NCBI GenBank assembly: GCA_000620185.1 | Contig: KK211087.1 | Span: forward strand, 124,001 to 188,000 | DNA: 64,000 bases | DNA from: Geodermatophilaceae bacterium URHB0062 | GTDB lineage: Bacteria > Actinomycetota > Actinomycetes > Mycobacteriales > Geodermatophilaceae | Reading direction: 5' to 3' | In this document: positions 8,733 through 16,468 of the stretch, piece after piece | How positions within the stretch are numbered: position 1 is the first letter of the stretch | Layout: each line of letters opens with the position of its first letter | Position numbers and translations under genes: made by a program | Notes under the pieces: generated by a model | Seen by the model: only the letters and a program-made list of their open reading frames with translations | Told to the model about the DNA's origin: nothing | Databases searched by the model: none

Positions 8733-9233
8733 ATGACGAGCACCATTGAACGAGCAGAGTCGACGAGACACGCGCACTTCCACGATTCCGATGCGCCGGT
8801 AGCGACGGTCGTCGTCCCTTCCGTATTCGTCGCCGTGCGGTGGTGGGGTGGTCGGCTCCTCCTCGTCCGCCGGGTCGACAGTGGGACCTGGGAGTTTCCG
8901 GGCGGCCGGGTCGCGGTGGGGGAGAGCGCCGAGGAGGCCGCGGTCCGCTGCACCGCCGAAGAGGCCGGGGTGAAGGTGCTCATCACCGGACTCGTCGGCC
9001 TGTTCACCGATCCGGCGCACGTGGTGCGATCGGAGGACGGAGAGGTCCAGCAGCAGTTCGCGGCGCTCTTCCATGCCCGGGCGGTCGGAGGTGCGCCGCA
9101 CCGCGACGCCCGCGAGACGAGCGAGGCGGCATGGGTGGCGGTCGCGGACCTCCGGGGTCTTCCCATGGAGCCGGCCGTCGGTTCCTGGATCACCGAAGCT
9201 CTCTCCTTCGACCCGCTTCCCCACCTTGGCTGA
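8733..9233 (+). CDS. Nudix hydrolase with altered Nudix box
   Basis: A 166-residue Nudix-fold protein. The box spans residues ~58-80 with Gly58, Glu64, Arg72, Glu76-Glu77 and Gly79 in place, but position 73, normally Glu in the R-E pair, is Cys (CGC TGC in the DNA). The metal-binding E-E pair is kept, so activity may be altered rather than lost. The C-terminal half (TGLVGLFTDPAHVV, FHARAVGG) is nearly identical in layout to the second Nudix protein at 39998, which has a canonical box. The family hydrolyses nucleoside diphosphates linked to other moieties; the substrate is unknown. The stop overlaps the next gene's proposed start. Confidence 0.85.
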   Translation: MTSTIERAESTRHAHFHDSDAPVATVVVPSVFVAVRWWGGRLLLVRRVDSGTWEFPGGRVAVGESAEEAAVRCTAEEAGVKVLITGLVGLFTDPAHVVRSEDGEVQQQFAALFHARAVGGAPHRDARETSEAAWVAVADLRGLPMEPAVGSWITEALSFDPLPHLG

Positions 9234-10077
9234 CGCGCCCACGACACGGATCGTCGCGAGTCTCAGCCGGACGCGGGAGCGGGTCGAGGCCTCGCAGGTC
9301 GGCCACGTCCAACGGCGCCTCGTGCAGGCCGATCTGGCCAACCAGGCGCTCATCCTGGCCGCTCTGGGCTTCTCGCTGCTGGTGCCCGTGCTGGTGACGC
9401 TCGCGGCGCTGCTTCCCCTGGGGTCGGCGGAGTCGCTGCCCGCGGGTGTCGCGACGCGCCTGGGCCTGAGTCCTGACGCCGTCCTGGCTCTGCAGCAGCT
9501 CTTCCCCACCCGCGCGGCGGTCCGCGGCGCTTCCACCGTGCTCGGCACGGCGTTCACGCTGCTCTCGGCCTACGCCTGGCCGACGGCCCTGCAGCGGGGG
9601 TATGAGATCGCGTGGGGCGTGCCGTCCCTCGGCTGGCGTGGGCTGTGGCGTCCGCTCCTCTGGCTCACGGCGTTCGTGGCCGTCGGAGCGGTCCTGATCG
9701 CGCTGCCCCCCTCCCAGCTGCTGGCCGAGCCGTGGCGGACGGCGGTCCTCGTGCTGCTGGGCGCGCCGCTGGTCTTCGGCTGGAGCTGGTGGAGTCAGCA
9801 CTTCCTGCTCCGAGGAGCGGTGAGCTGGCGCCTCCTGCTGCCCGGGGCGATCGCGATGACGATCGGCCTGCTGGTCCTCCGCGGCGCCGCGGCGCTGTTC
9901 GTCTCCGCGGCGATAACGAGCAACTACGCGAAGTACGGCCCGCTCGGCATCGTCTTCATGCTGCTGAGCTTGCTGGTCGCGTTCTGCATCGTCATGCTGG
10001 GCGGCCCCGTCCTGGGTGCTGCGCTGCACGAGCACCGGGAGCTGTCCGACGGGGCGCAGTCCCGGCCCACGCACTAG
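9226..10077 (+). CDS. YihY/BrkB-family inner-membrane protein
   Basis: About 283 residues with six hydrophobic helices in the arrangement of the YihY/virulence-factor BrkB family, once misannotated as RNase BN. The N-terminal amphipathic segment (RTRERVEASQVGHVQRRLVQ) precedes TM1; helices are rich in Leu, Ala and Gly, and NYAKYGPLGIVFMLL near the C-terminus is typical. The frame is open back to 9073 inside the Nudix gene. The only sensible start I see is TTG at 9226, overlapping the Nudix stop by 8 bases, which implies translational coupling. No clear Shine-Dalgarno supports it, so the exact start is uncertain. Confidence 0.75.
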   Translation: MADAPTTRIVASLSRTRERVEASQVGHVQRRLVQADLANQALILAALGFSLLVPVLVTLAALLPLGSAESLPAGVATRLGLSPDAVLALQQLFPTRAAVRGASTVLGTAFTLLSAYAWPTALQRGYEIAWGVPSLGWRGLWRPLLWLTAFVAVGAVLIALPPSQLLAEPWRTAVLVLLGAPLVFGWSWWSQHFLLRGAVSWRLLLPGAIAMTIGLLVLRGAAALFVSAAITSNYAKYGPLGIVFMLLSLLVAFCIVMLGGPVLGAALHEHRELSDGAQSRPTH

Positions 10078-10120
10078 CGCGGCGGGATCCGGGGGGCGCA
10101 GCGGCCTCGACACCGGTCGG

Positions 10121-10137
10121 TCATCCGCGTGGGGTGA
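10121..10137. promoter_or_regulatory. Palindromic site TCATCC-N5-GGGTGA
   Basis: One mismatch from the consensus TCATCC-N5-GGATGA. It lies 129 bases before the SHOCT gene start at 10267 and 43 bases after the YihY stop. Confidence 0.6.
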
Positions 10138-10266
10138 AGAGGCGACGGCGTTCGTCCGCCCAGGCTGGGAGCGGTTCGCCGGGCGCACTGCCCGCCTGAC
10201 GCCAGGCCTCGTGACCCGTCTCCGCTGCACCGGTCGGCGCGGCGGACCCGACCCAGGGAGATCGAC

Positions 10267-10539
10267 ATGCCTCTGCTCCGCGGAATCGCCCGTACCGCCG
10301 TCGTCGCCGGCACGGCCACCGCCGTGTCCAACCGCGTATCCCGGCGTCAGGGCAACAGGTGGGCCCACCAGCAGGAGCAGCAGGCGGCGCCGCCGCCGCA
10401 GGCCGCGCCGCAGGGGCCTCCCCGGACCGACATCAATACCAAGCTGGCCCAGCTTCGTGAACTCGGCCAGCTCCGGGACTCCGGGGTCGTGGACGACGCC
10501 GAGTTCGAGCTGCAGAAGAGCCAGATCCTCAACTCCTGA
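10267..10539 (+). CDS. SHOCT-domain small protein (copy 1)
   Basis: A 90-residue protein. The N-terminus (MPLLRGIARTAVVAGTATAV) is a short amphipathic or weakly hydrophobic helix followed by basic residues. A Gln/Pro/Ala-rich linker follows, and residues ~58-90 form a SHOCT domain (KLAQLRELGQLRDSGV, then EFELQKSQIL). SHOCT domains are short C-terminal oligomerisation motifs of bacterial proteins; this architecture is common in actinobacteria but has no defined role. AGGGAGA precedes the ATG. A paralogue with the same termini and a different linker is at 39604. Confidence 0.85.
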   Translation: MPLLRGIARTAVVAGTATAVSNRVSRRQGNRWAHQQEQQAAPPPQAAPQGPPRTDINTKLAQLRELGQLRDSGVVDDAEFELQKSQILNS

Positions 10540-10571
10540 CCGGGGTGGCCATCCCCGCCGACTCCTCTGCT

Positions 10572-10626
10572 CCGCGGCTGTCGCCGAGGGCGGCGATCGC
10601 CGGTGCACGGCCGCCCTGAGCCGCGG
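10572..10626 (+). terminator. Large nested hairpin after the SHOCT gene
   Basis: Outer arms CCGCGGCT (10572-10579) and AGCCGCGG (10619-10626) enclose inner arms AGGGCGGC (10587-10594) and GCCGCCCT (10610-10617). A weaker CGGGG/CCCCG hairpin lies at 10541-10557. Probably ends the SHOCT transcript; no U-run, as usual in high-GC actinobacteria. Confidence 0.55.
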
Positions 10627-10649
10627 TATGGGCGGTCTGACCTGGGAAT

Positions 10650-10666
10650 TCATCCGCGGGGGACGA
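10650..10666. promoter_or_regulatory. Palindromic site TCATCC-N5-GGACGA
   Basis: One mismatch from the consensus. It is 60 bases before the ATG at 10727 and directly downstream of the terminator hairpin. Confidence 0.6.
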
Positions 10667-10726
10667 GGTCTTGTCCGCGCGCCGCAGGTGGAATGACGGA
10701 AACCGCCGCCATCCGAGAGGCACCCC

Positions 10727-10912
10727 ATGAGTGCTGCATCCGACCAGCCGGGACAGCCCCGCTGGCTGCCCTGGCTCCCGACCCCGCGGCGGTCCGCCGA
10801 GGCCGACGTACGTCGAGGTGCGGCGCGGCGGCGCGGACGGGCGTCCCTGCAGCCGGTCCGCTTTCCGGGTGCGCTGGTGCCGGTGCCCCGGCGCGGCGGT
10901 GAGGTGGGGTGA
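10727..10912 (+). CDS. Small Arg/Pro-rich ORF overlapping the ligase gene
   Basis: A 61-residue basic ORF of unknown function (PRWLPWLPTPRRSAEADV near the start, then Arg-rich). The ATG is preceded by GAGAGG, and its TGA stop overlaps the GTG start of the next gene as GTGA. There is no domain I recognise. It may be a genuine small protein or a leader that couples translation to the downstream gene; the similar arrangement at 37787-37909 supports the second idea. It could also be a chance frame. Confidence 0.4.
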   Translation: MSAASDQPGQPRWLPWLPTPRRSAEADVRRGAARRRGRASLQPVRFPGALVPVPRRGGEVG

Positions 10913-11976
10913 CCGCCGCGCCGTTGACGGGCCCACCCCCGGTCGCGTCGTCCTCCCGGGCCGTCGCCACCGTCGGCGTCGAGGAACAGTTCCTGCTGCT
11001 CTGGCCGGACGGCGAAGCCGCGAGCATCGCGCCGCAACTGCTCGGCTGGCTGCCCGGGGAGGTCCGGGCCCGGGCAGGGACCGCCGGCTACCGGGTGGAG
11101 AGCGCGACGGGGGTGTGCGCCGAGCTGGCTACCGTCGGTCACAACGTGTCGATCGGCCGGCGGTTCCTCGCCGAGGCGGCCGCAGACCTCGGCGCGCGGC
11201 TGGTCGCCGTCGGGGTCGCGCCGTTCGGCGTCCCCGGGGCGGACGTGACGTGCGGCTGCTACGTCACCGTGGGACTGACCGAGCCCGGCCTCGGTGGAGC
11301 CGTCCTGGAGCGGCTGCAGCCGTGGCTGCCGGCGCTGATCGGGCTCACGGGAAACAGCCCACTCTGGCGTGGGCGCGACACCGGCTCCTCCAGCCATCGG
11401 TACCTCCTCAAGCGGCGGTGGCCCGACTTCCTGCCACGCCAGCGAGACACGGACGCCGCGCGGATACCGGGGGACGTCACCACAGGGGCGGCGGGCGGAT
11501 CAGGAGGCGACCACCTCCTGGTCCGGCTGTCCCCGGCGCGGCCGGCGATCGAGATACGGCTGGCCGACACGAGCCCGTCCGTGCCGGATGCCGTCCTGCT
11601 CGCAGGCCTGTGCCGGGCGCTCGTCGACACCGCCGTCGACGACGAGCTGACCGGACGCCCCGCACCCGACGTTCCCGATGCCGTGCTGGCGGCCGCCGCC
11701 GTGGCCGCCGCCCGGACGGGCCTGGCCGCGCTCGTCGTGAGCCCCGGGGAGGCGCGTCTCGCGCCGGCAGGCCATGTCCTGGACGAGCTCATGACCGCGG
11801 TCGCACCTGCCCTCGAGGAGACCGGCGACGCCGACCTCCTCGGCGACCTGCTGGCTGATCGCCTACGCCGGGGATCGGGGGCGGAGCGGCAGCGCGCACT
11901 GTGGCGCATGGGCCGGCGCGAGGCTTTCGTGCAGGCACTGGCCAACCTCTGTGCGGGCGTGGACTCCCACCGCTGA
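10909..11976 (+). CDS. Divergent GCS2-type carboxylate-amine ligase (YbdK-like)
   Basis: A 355-residue member of the glutamate-cysteine ligase family 2 / YbdK group, which makes gamma-glutamyl amide bonds using ATP. Recognisable blocks are TVGVEEQFLLL at the N-terminus, the central LTGNSPLWRGRDTG and the C-terminal IEIRLADTSPSVPDA. Against YbdK as I remember it, the HVHVG block is replaced by CYVTVG, losing both histidines. The segment between the GRDTG block and IEIRL is also shortened. Activity is therefore doubtful, or the substrate differs. The start is GTG at 10909, overlapping the upstream small ORF. The 3' end is 14 bases from a convergent AraC gene. Confidence 0.78.
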   Translation: MTAAPLTGPPPVASSSRAVATVGVEEQFLLLWPDGEAASIAPQLLGWLPGEVRARAGTAGYRVESATGVCAELATVGHNVSIGRRFLAEAAADLGARLVAVGVAPFGVPGADVTCGCYVTVGLTEPGLGGAVLERLQPWLPALIGLTGNSPLWRGRDTGSSSHRYLLKRRWPDFLPRQRDTDAARIPGDVTTGAAGGSGGDHLLVRLSPARPAIEIRLADTSPSVPDAVLLAGLCRALVDTAVDDELTGRPAPDVPDAVLAAAAVAAARTGLAALVVSPGEARLAPAGHVLDELMTAVAPALEETGDADLLGDLLADRLRRGSGAERQRALWRMGRREAFVQALANLCAGVDSHR

Positions 11977-11990
11977 CCGGCGTCCCCCGC

Positions 11991-13004
11991 TCAGCTGACC
12001 GCGCGTCGCACGGCACTGGCCCGCCACTGCGTGGGGCTGACGCCGAACCGCTGGTGGAACCACCGCGAGAACGCGCTCGGCGCGGCGAAACCGAGCAGCT
12101 CCGAGACCTCGGTGAGGGTGTAGCGGTCGTTTGCCAGGTAGCGCTCGGCCCAGGCGGAACGCGTCGAGTTCACGATCGCCGTGAAGCTCGCCTGCTCGCC
12201 GACGAGCTGGCGGTGCAGGGTGCGCTGGGTGACGCCGAGGTTGCGGGCGACCTGGCGCGTCGAGCAGCGGCCCAGGGGCAGCAGCATCTCGACCAGCCGT
12301 CGGACCTGGTCGTGCACCGTCACGCCGCGCGGTGCCGGCATCGACGCCAGGAACTGCTGGGCGTAGGGCTGGAGCAGGGGATCGGACATCGTGTTGCGGG
12401 TGTCGAGCTGTTCGGCGAAGAACACCAGGCCGGTGAACGGGTGGTCGAACTGCAGCCGCGCGCCGAAGACCTCGTGGTAGGCGTCGGCCACTGCCGGCCG
12501 GGGGTGGGAGAAGCAGACCGAGAGGGGCTCCCACGCGGGCCCCAACAGCTCTCGGATGATCCCGTGCAGCGCAGCCGTGGCCAGGTCCAGGGACTGGCGG
12601 ACGGGGACGGGCTCCCCGAACTCGAGCCACAGCCGGATGGTGGCCAGCCCGTTCGCCTCGTCCAGGCGCAGGTGGAGAGCCTCGTTGTACGTGCGCTCGT
12701 ACCCGTTGAGCAGGCGTAGCGCGCTGCGCAGATCCGGTTCCTGGCTCAGCACGACGCTGAGGGGTCCGAGGGTGGACAGCCGGCGGCGACCGGCGAGCAG
12801 CAGACCGAAGTCCTCGTGTCCGGATCGGTCGGCCGAACGCTGGAGGAGCGTCGCGACGTCGCCCGCCGGGATCCACTTCTCCGGAGCCGCGAGGTCGGCG
12901 ACGTCCAGCCCCACGCTGGTCAACAGCCGGGTCGGATCGAGGTCGAGGGACCGCGCGAGGTCGACGTAGCCGTCGAGCGTGGCGGAACGGACGCAGGGAC
13001 GCAT
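11991..13004 (-). CDS. AraC-family regulator (OruR/ArgR-like N-domain), regulator of the BKACE cluster
   Basis: A 337-residue transcription factor. Residues ~15-200 match the arabinose-binding-like N-terminal domain of OruR-type AraC proteins (TLGPLSVVLSQEPDLRSAL, WLEFGEPVP). Residues ~235-335 form the double helix-turn-helix, with RQVARNLGVTQRTLHRQL and TEVSELLGFAAPSAFSRWF. GGGGGTGA lies 7 bases before the ATG. The gene is divergent from the catabolic operon starting at 13256. The 251-base gap contains a pair of TGTCCGAA direct repeats 22 bp apart, the expected geometry for AraC-type binding, so it probably regulates that operon and itself. Paralogues are at 27123 and 55620. Confidence 0.9.
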   Translation of the reverse strand: MRPCVRSATLDGYVDLARSLDLDPTRLLTSVGLDVADLAAPEKWIPAGDVATLLQRSADRSGHEDFGLLLAGRRRLSTLGPLSVVLSQEPDLRSALRLLNGYERTYNEALHLRLDEANGLATIRLWLEFGEPVPVRQSLDLATAALHGIIRELLGPAWEPLSVCFSHPRPAVADAYHEVFGARLQFDHPFTGLVFFAEQLDTRNTMSDPLLQPYAQQFLASMPAPRGVTVHDQVRRLVEMLLPLGRCSTRQVARNLGVTQRTLHRQLVGEQASFTAIVNSTRSAWAERYLANDRYTLTEVSELLGFAAPSAFSRWFHQRFGVSPTQWRASAVRRAVS

Positions 13005-13025
13005 CGGTCGATCACCCCCGAGCGG

Positions 13026-13064
13026 TGTCCGAACAGGCTAAGTCTTCTGTCCGAATCGGTACAG
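13026..13064. promoter_or_regulatory. Direct-repeat AraC-type operator, site A
   Basis: TGTCCGAA at 13026-13033 is repeated 22 bp later at 13048, within TGTCCGAATCGGTACAG (to 13064). The same arrangement recurs at 15217-15255 before the BKACE gene. Two helical turns of spacing fits AraC-family binding; the assignment to the adjacent regulator is inferred. Confidence 0.6.
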
Positions 13065-13154
13065 CCCTCGGCGCCCCGCGCTGAGAGGCTTGTCTCGTTC
13101 CACAAAGGGCAGCGATACGCAGCGGCGGAAATCCACGGGGCCGCCGGCCCGGAA

Positions 13155-13199
13155 TGCGAAAGAACGCGCGAGAAGCAACTTCTCGCATCTGTTCTCGCA
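13155..13199 (+). promoter_or_regulatory. Nested hairpin in the leader of the oxidoreductase operon
   Basis: GCGAGAAG-CAA-CTTCTCGC (13168-13186) is a perfect 8-bp stem with a 3-base loop. It is enclosed by outer arms TGCGA-AA-GAAC (13155-13165) and GTTC-TCGCA (13191-13199). It lies between operator site A and the ribosome site of the 13256 gene. It could be an attenuator, mRNA stabiliser or second operator. Confidence 0.45.
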
Positions 13200-13255
13200 C
13201 ATACAACCACACGGGTCGGCGCAGCCGACGCGTACCCCGAATGGAGAGAATGCCC

Positions 13256-14236
13256 ATGGCCAAAGGTGTTCGGTTCTACGAGGCCGGCGGTCCCGAGGTG
13301 CTCCGGTGGGAGTCGATCGACGTCGGGTCGCCCGGCGTCGGACAGGTCAGGGTCCGGCACGCGGCCGTGGGACTCAATTTCGCGGACACGTATTTCCGGT
13401 CCGGGCTGTACCCCGCCGCACTTCCCGCCGGGATGGGGGTCGAGGCCGCCGGGGTCGTCGAGGAGGTCGGGCCCGGCGTGACCGGGTTCGCCGCGGGGGA
13501 CCGGGTCACCTACACCGGCAGTCCGCTGGGCGCCTACGCCACCGAGCGCGTCATGGACGTCGCTCCGCTGATCAAGCTCCCCGACACGATCCCGTTCGAG
13601 ACGGCGGCCGCCATGACCATGCGCGGCCTGACCACCTCGTACCTGCTCCGCCGGATCGCGGACCTGAAGGCCGGCGACACCGTGCTGCTGCACGCCGCGG
13701 CGGGCGGTGTCGGCCTGCTCTTCACCCAGTGGGCTGCGCTGCTCGGCGTCACCGTCATCGGCACGGTCTCGACCGACGAGAAGGCCGAGATCGCTCGGGC
13801 TCACGGGTGCGCGCACACCATCGTCTATCCGCGAGAGGACGTCGCCGCGCGGGTCCGCGAGATCACCGACGGCGTCGGTGTGCCGGTCGCCTACGACAGC
13901 GTCGGCAGGACCAGCGTCCCGTCCTCGCTGGACTCACTGGCCACGCGCGGACTGCTGGTCTGCTTCGGCACCGCCTCCGGCCCGATCCCGCCGATCGACG
14001 CGATGCAGCTCGCCGTCAAGGGCTCGCTGTTCGTCACGCGCCCGGCCCTGGCCGACTACATCGCCGACCCGGCGGAGCGCGCGGCGCTGGCCGGGGAGCT
14101 CTTCGACCACGTCGGCTCCGGCCGCGTCACGGTCGAGATCAATCAGCGCTACGGCCTCGAGGACGCGGCCACCGCGCACCACGACCTCGAGTCCGGCCGC
14201 AGCGTCGGCTCGTCGGTCTTCTCCCTCGAGTCCTGA
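13256..14236 (+). CDS. Quinone oxidoreductase (zinc-independent MDR, zeta-crystallin type)
   Basis: A 326-residue NADPH-dependent reductase of the medium-chain dehydrogenase/reductase family. The GroES-like domain lacks the zinc-binding cysteines (GLNFADTYFRSGLYP, AGMGVEAAGVV), and the Rossmann part has AAAGGVG at ~147-153, the quinone-reductase signature. It probably reduces quinones or alpha,beta-unsaturated carbonyls. ATG 13256 is preferred over the in-frame ATGs at 13241 and 13250 because GGAGAG sits 7-8 bases upstream of it. First gene of a six-gene catabolic cluster, with a ~190-base leader holding a nested hairpin and an AraC-type site. Confidence 0.88.
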   Translation: MAKGVRFYEAGGPEVLRWESIDVGSPGVGQVRVRHAAVGLNFADTYFRSGLYPAALPAGMGVEAAGVVEEVGPGVTGFAAGDRVTYTGSPLGAYATERVMDVAPLIKLPDTIPFETAAAMTMRGLTTSYLLRRIADLKAGDTVLLHAAAGGVGLLFTQWAALLGVTVIGTVSTDEKAEIARAHGCAHTIVYPREDVAARVREITDGVGVPVAYDSVGRTSVPSSLDSLATRGLLVCFGTASGPIPPIDAMQLAVKGSLFVTRPALADYIADPAERAALAGELFDHVGSGRVTVEINQRYGLEDAATAHHDLESGRSVGSSVFSLES

Positions 14237-14268
14237 ACACCCCACCACCCGCGAAGAAGGAGAAAGTC

Positions 14269-15186
14269 ATGAACAACGCTGTCCAGGACCGCATCGAGCC
14301 CGAGGTGTTCCCGTCGTTCCGCGTCGGTCCGGGCTCGATCGAGGTCTTCCCGCTCACCGCCACGATCGGCGCCGAACTGCGCAACGTCAGCCTGGCCCGG
14401 GCCTCGCGGGACGCCGGTCTCTTCGCCGAGATCAAGGAGCTGCTGCTGCAGCACAAGGTCCTCTTCTTCCGCGACCAGGACATCACCCGCGGCGAGCACG
14501 TCGCCCTTGCCGAGCGGTTCGGCCCGCTCGAGGACCACCCGGTGGCCGGCAGCGACCCGGAGCACCCCGGCCTGGTCCGCATCTACAAGGACCTCGACAG
14601 CGCCCCGGAGCACTACGAGAACGCCTTCCACTGCGACGCCACCTGGCGCCAGGTCCCGCCGATGGGTTCGGTGCTGCGCTGCGTCGAGGGTCCCCCGGTC
14701 GGGGGCGACACGATCTGGGTGAACATGGCCGAGGCCTACCGCCGGCTGCCCGACCATGTGAAGGCGCAGATCGCCGGCCTGCATGCCCGGCACAGCATCG
14801 AGGCGAGCTTCGGCGCTGCGCTGCCCACGGCGCAGCGTCACGCCCTGCACGAGCGCTTCCCCGACGCCGAGCACCCCGTCGTGCTGCCGCACCCGGAGAC
14901 GGGTGAGGAGGTGCTGTTCGTCAACGCCTTCACGACGCACTTCACCAACTTCCACACCGCGGAGAACGTCCGGTTCGGCTTCGACTACACGCCGGGCGCG
15001 AGCGAGTTGCTGAACTACCTCATCCGCCAGGCGGCCGTCCCCGAGTACCAGGTCCGCTGGCGCTGGACGAAGAACAGCTTCGCCATCTGGGACAACCGCT
15101 GCACCCAGCACTACGCCGTCCAGGACTACTGGCCGGCCGTCCGCAAGATGGAGCGCGCCGGCATCGTCGGCTCCCTCCCCGCCTGA
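14269..15186 (+). CDS. TauD/TfdA-family Fe(II)/2-oxoglutarate dioxygenase
   Basis: A 305-residue dioxygenase of the TauD/TfdA family. The iron ligands are visible: His121-x-Asp123 in FHCDATW, and the distal His in CTQHYAVQDY. A conserved Arg follows in the C-terminal WPAVRKMERAGI. The N-terminal LTATIGAELRNVSL and HKVLFFRDQDIT match the family. Such enzymes hydroxylate taurine, sulfonates, phenoxyacetates or alkyl sulfates with loss of the leaving group. Which substrate applies is unknown; the YeiH-type exporter downstream makes a sulfonate or sulfate ester plausible. AGGAG precedes the ATG; 32 bases follow the oxidoreductase stop. Confidence 0.92.
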   Translation: MNNAVQDRIEPEVFPSFRVGPGSIEVFPLTATIGAELRNVSLARASRDAGLFAEIKELLLQHKVLFFRDQDITRGEHVALAERFGPLEDHPVAGSDPEHPGLVRIYKDLDSAPEHYENAFHCDATWRQVPPMGSVLRCVEGPPVGGDTIWVNMAEAYRRLPDHVKAQIAGLHARHSIEASFGAALPTAQRHALHERFPDAEHPVVLPHPETGEEVLFVNAFTTHFTNFHTAENVRFGFDYTPGASELLNYLIRQAAVPEYQVRWRWTKNSFAIWDNRCTQHYAVQDYWPAVRKMERAGIVGSLPA

Positions 15187-15194
15187 CGGCCCGA

Positions 15195-15224
15195 TTCGGA
15201 CAGGCCTCTCGGGGCCTGTCCGAA
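15195..15224 (+). terminator. Perfect 12-bp hairpin after the dioxygenase gene
   Basis: Arms TTCGGACAGGCC (15195-15206) and GGCCTGTCCGAA (15213-15224) with a 6-base loop. It may end or attenuate the first transcript. Its right arm includes the TGTCCGAA half-site of operator B, so it could also act as an operator. Confidence 0.55.
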
Positions 15225-15255
15225 ACGGTCACCGATTCTGACCGGATCCGTACAG
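15217..15255. promoter_or_regulatory. Direct-repeat AraC-type operator, site B
   Basis: TGTCCGAA at 15217-15224, then 22 bp from its start TGACCGGATCCGTACAG (15239-15255), which matches 14 of 17 positions of the equivalent part of site A. It probably drives a second promoter for the BKACE gene 134 bases downstream. Confidence 0.6.
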
Positions 15256-15388
15256 ATATTTCGGGCCGAGGTCGGGACAATTTATGCATCACGGAGCGGG
15301 TCGCCTTTCCCGCCATCTCTGATTCCACCGCTTTCCGGCACGTCAATTCGTGCCCATTCCCCTCACCGATCGACTGGAGAAGATCCAC

Positions 15389-16441
15389 ATGAACTTCCTC
15401 GACGATTCCCTGTTCCCCGAGAACCAGGAGAAGCTGGTCATCACCGCCGCGCCGTACGGCCCGGAGTGGGAGCCGGCGGACTTCCCGGAGGACATCCCGC
15501 TGACGATGGACCAGCACGTGCAGCAGGCGGTGGACTGCTGGGAGGCCGGCGCGACGGTGCTGCACATCCACGTGCGGGAGCTGGATGGCAAGGGCTCCAA
15601 GCGGATGTCGCAGTTCAACGAGCTGCTGCGCCGGCTGCGCGAGGCCGTGCCGGAGATGATCCTGCAGGTCGGCGGGTCGATCTCCTTCGCCCCCGAGGGC
15701 GACGGGGCGGACGCCAAGTGGCTGTCCGACGACGTCCGGCACGTGCTCGCCGAGCTGGACCCGAAGCCGGACCAGGTGACGATCGCGATCAACACCTCGC
15801 AGATGAACATCGTCGAGCTGATGACCGACTCCGACATCGCCGGCACGTCGTTCCAGCGGCCGGAGCTGTACGAGACCTACCGCAACATGGAGGTGCCGGC
15901 CAGCCCCGAGTGGGTGGAGGAGCACCTGTGCCGGCTGACGGCCAACGGCATTCAGCCGCACTTCCAGCTGGCCCACTCCGCGCAGCTGGAGACCGTGGAG
16001 CGGCTCGTGCGCCGCGGCGTCTACACCGGCCCGCTGAACATCACCTGGGTGGCGATCGGCGGCGGCTTCGACGGCCCCAACCCGTACACGATGATGGAGT
16101 TCATCCGTCGCGTGCCGGACGGCGCGTCGCTGACGCTCGAGAGCATCATGCGCAACGTCCTGCCGATCAATACCATGGCGCTGGCCATGGGCCTGCACAC
16201 CCGCTGCGGCAACGAGGACACCCTCTGGGGCCGGCTGGGCGAGAAGTGCACGTCGGCCGACGCCGTCCGCCAGCTCGTCCGGATCGCCGGGGAGCTCGGC
16301 CGCGAGGTCGCCACCGGCAAGGAAGCCCGCGAGATCTACCAGCTCGACGAGTACTGGGACAGTGCCGACGAGGCCCTGGCCAAGCTCGGTTACGCGCCGA
16401 ACCGCCGGCCCGGCCAGCGGGGCTTCCTGCACCACGCCTGA
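15389..16441 (+). CDS. BKACE-family beta-keto acid cleavage enzyme (DUF849)
   Basis: A 350-residue TIM-barrel enzyme of the beta-keto acid cleavage family. These zinc enzymes condense a beta-keto acid with acetyl-CoA to give acetoacetate and a new acyl-CoA. The zinc-binding HIH is seen in VLHIHVRE (His59, His61). ITAAPYGP at the N-terminus and the TGPLNITWVAIGGG block are further matches, though the latter diverges from Kce-like members. The ATG at 15389 follows GGAGAAG; the earlier in-frame ATG has no ribosome site. It has its own likely promoter (operator B) and a terminator-like hairpin after it. It probably cleaves a keto acid formed by the dioxygenase and reductase upstream. Confidence 0.9.
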   Translation: MNFLDDSLFPENQEKLVITAAPYGPEWEPADFPEDIPLTMDQHVQQAVDCWEAGATVLHIHVRELDGKGSKRMSQFNELLRRLREAVPEMILQVGGSISFAPEGDGADAKWLSDDVRHVLAELDPKPDQVTIAINTSQMNIVELMTDSDIAGTSFQRPELYETYRNMEVPASPEWVEEHLCRLTANGIQPHFQLAHSAQLETVERLVRRGVYTGPLNITWVAIGGGFDGPNPYTMMEFIRRVPDGASLTLESIMRNVLPINTMALAMGLHTRCGNEDTLWGRLGEKCTSADAVRQLVRIAGELGREVATGKEAREIYQLDEYWDSADEALAKLGYAPNRRPGQRGFLHHA

Positions 16442-16468
16442 TCGGCGTGAGCACCACCCCCTGAGTGG

